Source: a virus. Taken from it: DNA of 48,361 bases. Location of the stretch: positions 1-48,361 of the IMG/VR virus record IMGVR_UViG_3300034024_000090. One strand, written 5' to 3'. Numbering within the stretch: the stretch's first letter is position 1; every line of letters starts with the position of its first letter. This document shows positions 9,401 through 17,169 of this stretch, one piece after another. The position numbers and the translations under genes are program-made. The notes beneath the pieces were generated by a model. That model was not told the DNA's origin and did not search any database. It was given only the letters and a program-made list of their open reading frames with translations.

Positions 9401-10403
9401 CCGAAAGCGCGACCGGCAGAACGAGCAGCTTGCCCGTCCAGCTCACCATCGCAACCGCGTTCACCGATGCGGCGATCCGCTGGATCAGCTCGCGCGCGGT
9501 CGTCTGCTCCTCGACGTAGACGGACAGGTCATAGGGGCGAGCGGCGTCGAGAGCGTCGAGTGATGCGTCGTCGATCTTGCCCGCGCCGCCGGACAGCAGA
9601 GCGAGACGACGGATCAGCTGCCCCGGCTTACGCGCCCAGCCGTTCGGTCCGGCCCGATCCCCACGCAGGAGGAAGCTGATCTGGCCGGTAGGCGGCGCGC
9701 CGAGACGCGCGAAGCCCTGCGCGTTGCACGTCGCCCACCGCCCCGCCGGCACGACCGCCGCATCGAGCGCGGCGTAATTCGGATAATCGGCGACCGGCGC
9801 GCCGAACCGCGCAAGCCGCTCCAGCCCGGCCTCGAAACCCTCCACCGCGCCATAGCCCGAGACCTGGAAGATGAGCGCCACCGCGTCGACGAGCACGCCC
9901 GGCGCATAGCGAGGCGCACCCAGCGCGAGCGGCTTCACCTGCCCCTTCAGCGCCGCGGCCCCCTCCGCCCCAGTCGTCCCGGCGTACGTCTTGAGCAGCG
10001 GCTCATCGAGCCAGCGATCGTCGACGGCGAAGTCGACCTGCGCCTGTCCGTCGGCGATCCGCGGCTGCGTCGCGACACGGCCGTCGAAGCGGAGCGTCCA
10101 ACTGCCCCAGTTCGCCCCCACCTCGCCGGTCCAGATCCGGATCCTTGCGTCCGCGAGCATGTACCGCCCGAGATCGGGCCAGGGCTCCACTTGCATCGTC
10201 AGGGTCGACGACGGCGTCGTGATCTGGCTCGCGAAAGCTCCGTCGAACAGGTCATAGCGGAGCTTGGGGAGGACGCTCAGCGCAGGCCACCACGTCTGGC
10301 CGTCGAGGTGGCACACCGCAGCATCGTCGTGACTCGCCGCGCGGAGCACGACCGGCGCGGATGCGACCGGGTCGAAGCCGTCGATCTGGATGACGCTGGC
10401 CAT
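6495..10403 (-). CDS. Tail tip / host-specificity protein, gpJ-like
   Basis: At 1302 residues this is the largest protein in the window. The N-terminal 500 residues have beta-rich hub-like sequence (DGQTWWPALSVLPKLRYDL) typical of the central tail tip. Residues about 560-1060 are long Ala/Asp/Glu-rich helical repeats (ALDRVTVDLAAAERQAARD and similar) like the DUF1983-type stalk of lambda J proteins. The C-terminus is a beta domain ending in a poly-Gly tract (about 1280-1295) and YIGPNEQQP. It sits between the distal tail protein and the fibre gene, the usual J position. It probably binds the host receptor and closes the tail tube. Confidence 0.8.
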   Translation of the reverse strand: MASVIQIDGFDPVASAPVVLRAASHDDAAVCHLDGQTWWPALSVLPKLRYDLFDGAFASQITTPSSTLTMQVEPWPDLGRYMLADARIRIWTGEVGANWGSWTLRFDGRVATQPRIADGQAQVDFAVDDRWLDEPLLKTYAGTTGAEGAAALKGQVKPLALGAPRYAPGVLVDAVALIFQVSGYGAVEGFEAGLERLARFGAPVADYPNYAALDAAVVPAGRWATCNAQGFARLGAPPTGQISFLLRGDRAGPNGWARKPGQLIRRLALLSGGAGKIDDASLDALDAARPYDLSVYVEEQTTARELIQRIAASVNAVAMVSWTGKLLVLPVALSASTITLAADGTALPPVVGVEQLETGAPWKKLTLTAERSWTVHALSDIAFTAALVEVGSYADGVTYREGNIVTLADGSRWLYVFATPSAGNAPAVPSAYWSRLSSATQVDWSEIRDPGGTKPADNADVTGENTSKDTAAVGGRPASEVIAGLDRIEPIINDVSALELARVETDAALGALDRVTVDLAAAERQAARDAGRLDEALLRLLAEAGRTRNILRDAGVVVDPVTGVVRIYAVDQIAERTARAEVTLDGQRALISTKASVAQVDERIAMAVLDPSQVAELGSIIARLTEAEQVIDGLNATVSTKATAIELAGVAGRVTTAEQELDALAGEITTKVEQTDFDLLSTRTSSVEQTLTTLGDTAGLSVTIRQTRAVADGAGEAALRAVLAGNAASRRRIVEAAEIRQDLYTRILDGERVEATARLTLAAQVAENRALAIQETTAGATRDTALSQRIDALGVVTDDQAAAIGTIQQASITAAGGLASLTTTVRQQVRGGEGTDEALLRALIAGDQSGRARQAQVVQIQTELSTELVAGQRATALVRETLLVRLSGAEAAIADARKVAADANASTAGRTSALEVAFATAATDLLAARGRIVALEEARASDNAAFAQRLDLTEAALLDTSDAVDAAGEAIVAVQATVAEDRQASVDRDEANATAVQQVTARLDGVGEVGVEEAFEAVVDRLGRIEGTYTVKVDVNGNVTGFQLIGSEEGPGSLNLINTDLRMGTGRVIFANASHMLVQGVGFGADANLLEWFGPTRDVATCAPANAISFKALDGRERMGGALTNGVVGYDQLQMGAVQKAAFFTLPNDVVIPRGSTVQVVSLTFTKEDASSIIEITFNGDFSSTDDLQFVGTIQIDGVTIKSTRTNIILVSANAAMPITPFAYATGIAAGERTVTFVVQNAEADNVPLTIGAGSTIKVVELRKGSIGSSTGSGGGIVNPPPGGGGGGGGGGGYIGPNEQQP

Positions 10404-10406
10404 GGG

Positions 10407-11198
10407 CTAAAAGATGCCGATGACGTTAGCGCGCGCCTCGAAGGCGGCGGCGTTGCGCCAGACATGGCCCAGGTCGCCCACGAGCGGCCCGAGGTAGCAT
10501 CGGTTCTGACGATCGATGTGCTCGTCAGGATCGGTCACCAGCGCGATCGGCTCGGTGTTGCCGATGCGCTCGAGAAGCGGCCGGGTCGACAGCTCGACCT
10601 CTTCACGACGCACGTTCGAGAAGGTCAGCCCCAGAGTGCGGAGCTTCTTGCCACGGGTGCGAAGCGGAACCCCGCGCCGCGAGAAGTCGAACGACCCGAG
10701 GTCGCGAACGCCGAAGGCCGCACCGAACGAGAAGTTGCGCTGCAGCTGGATCCGCTTGCCGACTACGGCGCGCGCGACGCGCACCGCGTACGGTCCGCCG
10801 AGAAAGCGCACCATGAGATAGCGGACCGCGGCGGGGAAGCCGGCCGGGGCCGACCAAAGCGTCACGCGCTTGCCCGAGACGGGGAATGTTGCGCCGGCGT
10901 CTAGCGGTTGCACGGTGCCGGTCCAGGTCGGCGCGGCGAAGCCGGCGCCTGCAGCCTGGGTGGAGGCGAGCACCTGCACCGTCGCCCCGACCGGCGCGAG
11001 CTCCACCCCGAACAGGAGCAGCGTGTCGATCGCGACGTCCGAGCCGAGATCCAGGATCAGATGCGGCTGGGCCTCGCTCGCCGACTGCCAGACGACGCCG
11101 GCATAGTCGTTCGCAACGTACAGCGCCGCGCCGAGCGCGGTTGTGCTCGCCGTCACGCCGGAGAGCGCCAGCGGCGGGATGATCCAGGCGTTGGCCAT
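10407..11198 (-). CDS. Distal tail protein (discoidin-like N-terminus)
   Basis: A 263-residue protein starting MANAWIIPPLALSGVTAS. The first 130 residues (PHLILDLGSDVAIDTLLLFG, then YLMVRFLGG) resemble an F5/8 C (discoidin-like) beta sandwich, a fold used for carbohydrate binding. The second half (RNFSFGAAFGVRDLGSFDFSRRG onward) resembles tail proteins linking the tape measure to the tip in sphingomonad and rhizobial phages. It starts upstream of the J-like gene with a three-base gap. Structural role likely; glycan binding is inferred from the fold only. Confidence 0.6.
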   Translation of the reverse strand: MANAWIIPPLALSGVTASTTALGAALYVANDYAGVVWQSASEAQPHLILDLGSDVAIDTLLLFGVELAPVGATVQVLASTQAAGAGFAAPTWTGTVQPLDAGATFPVSGKRVTLWSAPAGFPAAVRYLMVRFLGGPYAVRVARAVVGKRIQLQRNFSFGAAFGVRDLGSFDFSRRGVPLRTRGKKLRTLGLTFSNVRREEVELSTRPLLERIGNTEPIALVTDPDEHIDRQNRCYLGPLVGDLGHVWRNAAAFEARANVIGIF

Positions 11199-11272
11199 GG
11201 CTGCTCCGGTGTCAGGTCGCCCGCGCCGCGCCCGTGGGGCGCCGACGGCTGTAGGCGATCAGGATGTCGAGG

Positions 11273-11300
11273 TGGGCGGCCCGGCAAGGCGGGCCGCCCA
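11273..11300 (-). terminator. Perfect 11-bp intergenic hairpin, no T-run
   Basis: In the 111-base gap between two tail genes, TGGGCGGCCCG (11273-11283) and CGGGCCGCCCA (11290-11300) form a perfect 11-bp stem with a 6-base loop. No T-run follows on either strand, so it is not a classical intrinsic terminator. It could attenuate transcription, protect an mRNA end or mark a processing point. The inverted repeat is certain; its role is not. Confidence 0.45.
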
Positions 11301-11309
11301 TCGGCTGCG

Positions 11310-11681
11310 CTAGTTTCCGGCTCCGAAAAGCTCATAGATCGTGCGCTCGTTCTCGAGGTCGAGTTCGATCCGCGACGCGAGGGTGAGGCCGTCGACGCCC
11401 TGCTCCGCGTCGATCAGCCGCAGCTGCGGCACGCCCGCAGTCAGGTCGGGCCACACCTCCTGGTCGACTTCGACCGCAAAGCGCCACCGCTCGGTCCCGA
11501 TTAGCGCGCCGCGGGCGTTGAGCACGGCTTGCGCGTCGGCCGCGCTGTCGAAGAAACCTTCGCCCGGCTCGCTCGCGCCGTCCCGCGCGAAGGGGTAGCG
11601 CTGCGCAATCGCAGCGCTGGTCCACTCGACAGTGCTGGCTTCGCGCGTGCCCGCCTGGATGTCGGCGACGAGGGCGGGCAT
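11310..11681 (-). CDS. Putative minor tail protein
   Basis: A 123-residue acidic protein starting MPALVADIQAGTREASTVEW, with no membrane segment or known motif. Its start overlaps the tape measure stop by one base and a strong hairpin follows its stop. In long-tailed phages this slot is usually a small tail-assembly or distal-tail protein (lambda M/L position). Family not recognised; assigned by position. Confidence 0.5.
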   Translation of the reverse strand: MPALVADIQAGTREASTVEWTSAAIAQRYPFARDGASEPGEGFFDSAADAQAVLNARGALIGTERWRFAVEVDQEVWPDLTAGVPQLRLIDAEQGVDGLTLASRIELDLENERTIYELFGAGN

Positions 11682-14600
11682 CAGCGCATCGCGACCTGGG
11701 CGGCGGTGAAGGCGCGACCGCCGCCCCCGATGAAGCCCGACCCCGAGCCGCCGCCACCGCCCAGCATGGCCACGGCTGCATTGAGGCCGGCCATCTGCTG
11801 GGACAGCTGCGCGAGGAGTTCATTGGACGTCTGCACGCCGGACGCGGTTGAGGCGGTGGCGCTGGCGGTCGCCTTCGCGAACGGGCTCTCCACCGCCGGC
11901 GAGATCGGTTCGACGTTGTCGATTGCGCCGATCGCCTTGTTCGTCGCTCCCTGGACCAGGTCCATGAAGTCGAAGAAGCCCTGGGTGGACCCGTAGATCT
12001 GACGCTCGATGTCGAGCGCGGTCTGCGCCGCGGCCTGGTACTTCGACACATCGACGCGCTGGCCCGCGTTGATCTGCTGAAGAAAGGGCTGGAGCGCCGC
12101 CTGGGCCTGGGAGCGCTGATCGCGCAGACTGTAGGGCGAGTTCGGGCCGACCTTCAGATCAGCCAGGAAGTCCTTCAGCGACTGGCTCGCGCTCTCGGTC
12201 GAGTTCTTCACGTCCGCGAGCTGCAGGTCGTAGAGGCGTTGAGCCTGCGCCATCTGCTCCGCGGACGCGCCGCCTTCCTTCAGGGCGTCTACGGTGCGCT
12301 GGAACTTGCGGTTGAGCTCGTCGATGGCCGCGCCGACGGGGTCGAGCGCCGCCTTCAGATCCCGCGGGACCGCCTCGATCAAGCCCGCCTTGGTGATGGC
12401 GGCTTCGAGGTCTTGGCCCGACTTGATGATGTTCACCGACGCCTGGCTGATCCCGGTGATGATGCTCTGGGTCAGGGTCGTCTTGATCGCGAACTCGATC
12501 GCGGCCTTCTCGTCCTTGCCGAAGTCGTACAGGCCGCGGCCGCTGGCGCCCTTGAAGTCGAGCTTGCCCTGGTAGCCCGTCGTCGAGACGCGGAACTTGT
12601 CCTTGTAGGTGCCGAGCGTCAGCGTCGGCGCGCCGGTGATCGTCGCGCCGAGCTGATCGACGATGGCGTTGACGCCCTTGGCGACCGTGGACGCGACGCC
12701 CGACACGGCCGTCTGCCGAGACCCGGAATTGCCGGTGGCCTTCCCGCCATCGAGCGCACCGTTCGAGAAAGTGACGCCGGCGGTGGCGTACTTCGCCTTC
12801 GTGAACAGCCCTGCCGCGACGTTGCCCAGGATGCCGCCCACGATCGAGCCCAGCGGCCCCGCGGCGCCGCCGAGCGTCTTGCCCAGCGTGCCGCCGATCG
12901 CGCTCGAGATCGCTGGGCCGAACGACTTCCCTACCTCTTTGCCGAGGATCCCGCCGATACCGGACGCCAGCGGGCTCTGCTTACCGCCAGTGATCGATGA
13001 AAAGACCGACCCGCCGAACTGGCCGTACGCCACGCTGGACAACGCACCGCTGATCCGCCCGAGCGACCGCTCGCCGATCTCGATACCGTTGCGGGACAGC
13101 GCCTGGCCGATCGAGTCAGCGACCTCGCGGGACTGGCCCTCGATGCCGCCGGGTTGCAGCACCCGGGCGAGAGGCCCCGAAACCCGAACGCCCAGGAGGT
13201 CCGCCGCCGATACGACTCCGTCGCGGAACGTATCGGCCGCCGATCGGATGTCCTGACCGAAAGCCTCGGATGCGGACCTGATCCGCGCGTCGAACTCGTC
13301 GAGTGCGCGGTCGACCTGTTCCGGCCCGGCGATGCGGCGGAAGTCGTCGTTCGCGGCAGAGAGGCGCGTGCTGTCGTAAGCCGATTTCGCCGCGGCCTGG
13401 AAGCCGATCGCGTCGGAGACGCCGATCTTGCCCGCGGCCTGCAGCTTCGCGATCTCGGCCAGCTCTGCGCGGTAACGGCCCGCGGCCGCGGCGGCCGGGT
13501 CGTAGCGCCCGATCAGCCCTTCGAGCGCGGACTCCAGTTCACGCTGCGCCTGCTCGAGCTCGCGCTCGGCTTTCGCGGCGTCGCGGACGGACGCGTTGTA
13601 ATTGTCGAGGGCGAACTTCCCCTTCTCCCATGCGACGTGGAAGTGGTTCGCGTGACCTTTGTCGCCTGGGCCGAAAAGCTGCTCGACGCCCTTTGCGTTG
13701 CGTCGGATCGGGATGCCGGCGGTTTCGAATATGCGCCGGATGTCATCCTTACCGAGGGAGCTCATGCCGCCACGCGGGACGAAGTCGATCGCGCCGCCCT
13801 TATAGTGGTCGGACCCGGCGACATGCCTGCCGCCGGTCGTACTGGTGATCTGGACCCCGGGAAGCGCGGAGCGCAGCAGCTTCGCGATCGAGGCCGGCGT
13901 CGCTACATCGGAAGCCGCTGCACCGGCCGACGGCCGCTTGGCGTCCCGCGCCGCCTTGACCTCCCGGTCGCGCTGCTGCCGGAGCGCAAGGCCCCGACGT
14001 TCGAATTCGGCCTGGCTGATCGCGTCGCGCTGGCGCTCCTCGCGCAGCTTGCCGAGGGCAAGCGCATAGCGCTCCGTCGCCGCCGTGCTGCCGTCGAGCG
14101 CGGCCTCGATCTTGCGCTCGGCGATGACGATCTCGGCGCGGCGGACCGTCTCGCGCGCCTCGTTTGCATTAGCCGCCAGCCGGTCGACGTTTGCCTGCAG
14201 ATCTTTCACCCGCGCCTCAGCGGCCCGGATCGAGGACTCGAGGGTCCCGCGCGACTCCGCGCTGTTGAACGCGCTGTCGCGACGCGCGCGTAGCAGCCGG
14301 AGATCGCGCTGGGCCGAAGCGAGCTCGCCGCTGGCCTGACCGAGCCCGCCTGCCCCGGCCTTGCCGGTACCGTAGAGGGTGGCGGCGAGCTGGCCTCGCG
14401 CTTCGCTCAGCTTCTCGTCCTGTAGCTGCTGCGTCGTCTTGAGCTGGCGCTCCAGCTCCTTGTTCAGCTCCTTCATGGCCGCGACCTGGCCATCGACCGA
14501 CTTCGACCAGATCTCGTTCGCCTGGCGATCGATCTCCGTGGCCGAGGCCTTCTCGCGCAGCTTCTTCACCGCGTCCTCGAGGGCGTTGCCCCCCTCGAAC

Positions 14601-15343
14601 AGCTTGGCCACGAACGGCGTCAGGGCCACCAGACCGACCGTGAGAGCGGTGCCCCAACCGCCCGTCAGGAACGCGCCGACGGCTCCGAGCTTGCCCTCGA
14701 AGTCGCGCAACGCAAGGCCGGCCTGAGGTGCCTGCTGAGCGAACGCGACGAACGCGCTCTGGCCCGACGAGACCTGAACCGCGAAGTCCTGAAATTGCTG
14801 GCCGAGCATGACGACGCCCTGCTGGTTCCGCGCCGTCCCCCGCGTGGCCGCGTCGGTCGACGCGAGGTAGAGCTGGGTGGCGCCGCCGGTCCGGGCGAGT
14901 TCGGCCTGTACCGCCTCGAGCGCTCTGATGCGCTGCCGGATCGCGCCGGCGGCTTCCTGCTCGGCCAGCGCGGCGACACGCGAAGCGTCGGCCTCGAGCC
15001 GCATGGACTCGACGACTGCGCGTCCGCTGCCCGCCACACTGGCCTGGGCGACGGACAGCTCGCGAAGCGCCGCAGCGCGCTGATCCGAAGCGAGCGCCGC
15101 GCTCTTCAGCGACGCGATCTCGCCGGACAGGTCGAGCCCGCCGGTTGCGGTCCGGGGCAGATCGATCGCGGTGCGGGCGAGGCGGTTCACCTCGGCGAAC
15201 GAGCTGCTGAACGTCGAGCGAACGTCGTCGGCGGCCCGGCGAGCGTTCGCGCTCATCTCCGCGAAGCGCTTTCCCGACTCACTGCTGAACTGCTCGGCGC
15301 GCAACTGGAGGCGTGCAACGATGTCGACCGTGCGGTTGGACAT
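11681..15343 (-). CDS. Tape measure protein with M15 peptidase-like domain
   Basis: A 1220-residue tape measure protein. The N-terminus (VDIVARLQLRAEQFSSESGK) and long helical Ala/Glu/Arg-rich stretches are typical, and a hydrophobic segment near 225-255 fits the usual membrane-active region. Residues about 480-575 carry a zinc peptidase signature: S511-x-H513-x2-G-x-A-x-D520 and HFH at 567-569, as in M15 D-Ala-D-Ala carboxypeptidases. H513, D520 and H569 are the probable zinc ligands. This domain may open murein during DNA injection. A Gly/Ala-rich region follows at about 740-830. Length should set the tail at roughly 180 nm by the usual 0.15 nm per residue (inference). Confidence 0.85.
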   Translation of the reverse strand: MSNRTVDIVARLQLRAEQFSSESGKRFAEMSANARRAADDVRSTFSSSFAEVNRLARTAIDLPRTATGGLDLSGEIASLKSAALASDQRAAALRELSVAQASVAGSGRAVVESMRLEADASRVAALAEQEAAGAIRQRIRALEAVQAELARTGGATQLYLASTDAATRGTARNQQGVVMLGQQFQDFAVQVSSGQSAFVAFAQQAPQAGLALRDFEGKLGAVGAFLTGGWGTALTVGLVALTPFVAKLFEGGNALEDAVKKLREKASATEIDRQANEIWSKSVDGQVAAMKELNKELERQLKTTQQLQDEKLSEARGQLAATLYGTGKAGAGGLGQASGELASAQRDLRLLRARRDSAFNSAESRGTLESSIRAAEARVKDLQANVDRLAANANEARETVRRAEIVIAERKIEAALDGSTAATERYALALGKLREERQRDAISQAEFERRGLALRQQRDREVKAARDAKRPSAGAAASDVATPASIAKLLRSALPGVQITSTTGGRHVAGSDHYKGGAIDFVPRGGMSSLGKDDIRRIFETAGIPIRRNAKGVEQLFGPGDKGHANHFHVAWEKGKFALDNYNASVRDAAKAERELEQAQRELESALEGLIGRYDPAAAAAGRYRAELAEIAKLQAAGKIGVSDAIGFQAAAKSAYDSTRLSAANDDFRRIAGPEQVDRALDEFDARIRSASEAFGQDIRSAADTFRDGVVSAADLLGVRVSGPLARVLQPGGIEGQSREVADSIGQALSRNGIEIGERSLGRISGALSSVAYGQFGGSVFSSITGGKQSPLASGIGGILGKEVGKSFGPAISSAIGGTLGKTLGGAAGPLGSIVGGILGNVAAGLFTKAKYATAGVTFSNGALDGGKATGNSGSRQTAVSGVASTVAKGVNAIVDQLGATITGAPTLTLGTYKDKFRVSTTGYQGKLDFKGASGRGLYDFGKDEKAAIEFAIKTTLTQSIITGISQASVNIIKSGQDLEAAITKAGLIEAVPRDLKAALDPVGAAIDELNRKFQRTVDALKEGGASAEQMAQAQRLYDLQLADVKNSTESASQSLKDFLADLKVGPNSPYSLRDQRSQAQAALQPFLQQINAGQRVDVSKYQAAAQTALDIERQIYGSTQGFFDFMDLVQGATNKAIGAIDNVEPISPAVESPFAKATASATASTASGVQTSNELLAQLSQQMAGLNAAVAMLGGGGGSGSGFIGGGGRAFTAAQVAMR

Positions 15344-15372
15344 GCGCGCCTCCCCGAGGTTAGCGTGGGTGG

Positions 15373-15618
15373 ATGAAGAAGATCACGATCATGGCGGCTG
15401 CTGGCGCAGCGCTACTCGCGGCCTGCATGGGTCAGAGCGAGGCCGAGAAGGCGGTCCGTGAGTATGATATCGTCGCCAAGCAGGGCACCAATGCAGAGAA
15501 GTGCGCGGCGGCGGGAAAAGCCGCTGAGGCATGGCTGGGTGAGCAGAACGAAGCTCAGTATCAGCAATGGAAACGGACGCGCGATATCTACTGTCTTGCG
15601 GCAGAGTTCGGCAAATGA
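15373..15618 (+). CDS. Small lipoprotein on opposite strand (moron candidate)
   Basis: An 81-residue lipoprotein: MKKITIMAAAGAALLAAC is a classical type II signal with lipobox LAAC and Cys18. The mature part is short, charged and has two further Cys (EKCAAAG and DIYCLAA). It is the only rightward gene within the leftward structural operon and lies exactly between the tape measure start and the preceding tail gene. Its base composition is visibly less GC-rich than its neighbours. These are the hallmarks of a moron expressed from a prophage, often for superinfection exclusion. That role is inferred. Confidence 0.7.
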   Translation: MKKITIMAAAGAALLAACMGQSEAEKAVREYDIVAKQGTNAEKCAAAGKAAEAWLGEQNEAQYQQWKRTRDIYCLAAEFGK

Positions 15619-15626
15619 GGCCGACT

Positions 15627-16292
15627 TCAGCCTGAGTTGATCGCCCCCGCCCCTCGCAGAAACTCCGCCACCATCTCCCGCTCGGCTTGCTGCACCAGCG
15701 GCCCGACCGCGACCGTATTCCGGTGCCGAACCAGCGGCAGCAACACGAAAATAGGAACCGTCGCGCTGGCCCGACCCGTGGCGATGCGTCGCGCGGTATT
15801 CCCCCGCGCCAGCTGACGCCTGCCAGAGAGCACCGCGTCGTCCAGGACCAGCAGCGACGGGCGCCCCTGCCGGTAGACGAAGCGCAGGCGCTTGCCCGTC
15901 CTCCGCTCCCACTCGCCCGGCGTTAGGTTTCGCAGACGCCCGGTCGAGCCAGCCGCCGGCAGAGGAATCGCGAGGAACTGCCCCGCCTTCCCCCTCACCT
16001 CGCCCGGCTGCGACCAGAATTGGATCGCGCCGCGCGACCGATCACGGCCGTTGACGAAGACCTCGCCGACCGGGTTCCGCGCCGGGCCTTTCTCCGGATA
16101 GGCGTCGGATGCCCAAGCGCGCCAGAGCCGCCCCGGGACCGCCGCACGCGTAGCAGCCTCTAGATTACGCTCGAGGCGCTTAGTCGCGCCCGCCACCGCC
16201 GCCGTGCCGGCGGTGAGGTAGCGCCGGATCGTCCGGTCGCCGTCGGCGCGCAGTTGTGCGTCGTCGATCGTCAGCGTCGCGCCGTCAGCCAT
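15627..16292 (-). CDS. Phage tail protein, DUF6441-like
   Basis: I start this 221-residue protein at the ATG reading MADGATLTIDDAQLRADG, because that ATG overlaps the stop of the frameshifted chaperone extension upstream. It has basic helical sequence (TKRLERNLEAATRAAVPG), then RARNPVGEVF-type and LRFVYRQGRPSLLVLDD beta segments, ending in a helical tail. This resembles the DUF6441 proteins found in tail clusters of alphaproteobacterial phages. Located between the tail chaperones and tape measure, it is probably a minor tail or tail-completion protein. Family name moderately certain; function unknown. Confidence 0.6.
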   Translation of the reverse strand: MADGATLTIDDAQLRADGDRTIRRYLTAGTAAVAGATKRLERNLEAATRAAVPGRLWRAWASDAYPEKGPARNPVGEVFVNGRDRSRGAIQFWSQPGEVRGKAGQFLAIPLPAAGSTGRLRNLTPGEWERRTGKRLRFVYRQGRPSLLVLDDAVLSGRRQLARGNTARRIATGRASATVPIFVLLPLVRHRNTVAVGPLVQQAEREMVAEFLRGAGAINSG

Positions 16293-17156
16293 CTTCCCGG
16301 TCCAAGCTGTCGAGGAAAGCGAAAGCGTCGAGCAACGCCGCCGGCTGATCGCCCGGGCTGCCTGGACATGGCAGCACGCGCCCACCGAACGGGCCAGCGT
16401 AGCGGCGGCACGTCAGCCACAGGTCGACGACGCCCCAGACCCACGAGGGCAGCGCCAGACGCGGGTTCTCTAGCCAACGCTCTCCGGCGAGCTCCCATCC
16501 GCCGTCGACGTGTCGTCCGAAGCGGAAGTCTGCGGGCCGGTCTCGGACGATACGGGCCGCTCGGAGTTTCCCTCCTCTCCAGTCGAGAACTGGAGCGCGT
16601 AGGCGCGATTGCCGGCGGAGAGCAGCTCGATCGACTGGAGCCGGCTAAGCGCCGCTTCGGTCACCATGCCGTCCCGGCCTCGCGCGAACGGCACGGGCTT
16701 GCCGTCCTCGCCGGTGACGCTGTCCCAGCCCGCGCAGAAGCGCTTGAGCGCGACCACGGGCGCGATCTCGCCCCGCCGCGCGCGCCGCGCGACGAGGTCG
16801 CGATAATCAGGCCAGTGCGCGACGAGCACCTTGCGGACGTCGACGAGCAGGCGGACCTGCTCGTCCGGCAGCTTATCGGTCGTGGGATCCTTGATCTGGG
16901 TCTCGGCCTCGATCGCGCCGAGCACCTCGTCCAGGCCGGGATCGCCTTCAAGGAGGACTGACACACCGGCGACGGCGGCCTGGTGCAGCTCGAAGCTGTA
17001 CACCCGGCCGGCATCATGCTCGCCGGCGAGCTCGGCCTCCATACGTCCGCGCTCGATCACCCCGCCGGCGCGGAGGTGGAAGACGGGCGGGTTCGGACGA
17101 TCGCGCAGCCACTCAGGCGTGAACGGGATCGTCTCGGTGGTGCTGGTCGAGATCAT
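16285..17156 (-). CDS. Tail assembly chaperone GT (-1 frameshift product)
   Basis: This product shares the first 197 residues with the G-type protein, then continues in the -1 frame for 93 residues to a stop at 16285-16287, giving about 290 residues. The extension is open, rich in Trp and Leu (WELAGERWLENPRLALPSW, then WGVVDLWLTCRRYAGPFGG), and looks like a folded domain. Its stop overlaps the ATG of the next gene, as at other junctions in this genome, which supports its translation. In lambda-type phages the GT fusion bridges tail tube protein and tape measure during assembly. Confidence 0.75.
16470..17156 (-). CDS. Tail assembly chaperone G (zero-frame product)
   Basis: A 228-residue protein directly after the tail tube gene and before the tape measure block, the position of lambda gpG. 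It begins MISTSTTETIPFTPEWLRDR and has a helical middle (DRDLVARRARRG region), then a Ser/Thr/Glu-rich tail after residue 197. That tail has disordered composition, as expected when a slippery site diverts some ribosomes before it. No enzymatic motif is visible. It should coat the tape measure during tail assembly together with the frameshifted form. Confidence 0.7.
   Translation of the reverse strand: MISTSTTETIPFTPEWLRDRPNPPVFHLRAGGVIERGRMEAELAGEHDAGRVYSFELHQAAVAGVSVLLEGDPGLDEVLGAIEAETQIKDPTTDKLPDEQVRLLVDVRKVLVAHWPDYRDLVARRARRGEIAPVVALKRFCAGWDSVTGEDGKPVPFARGRDGMVTEAALSRLQSIELLSAGNRAYALQFSTGEEGNSERPVSSETGPQTSASDDTSTADGSSPESVG
16566..16572 (-). promoter_or_regulatory. -1 ribosomal frameshift slippery heptamer G GGA AAC
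   Basis: On the minus strand the heptamer GGGAAAC lies in the frame X XXY YYZ relative to the chaperone start at 17156: GGA is codon 196 and AAC is codon 197. Both tRNAs can re-pair as GGG AAA after slipping back one base. A purine-rich, Shine-Dalgarno-like GGAGAGGAG lies immediately upstream, a known kind of stimulator. I do not see an obvious stem-loop just downstream. Lambda uses the related GGGAAAG at the same gene position. Confidence 0.75.
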
Positions 17157-17169
17157 GGGGTTGCGGTCC

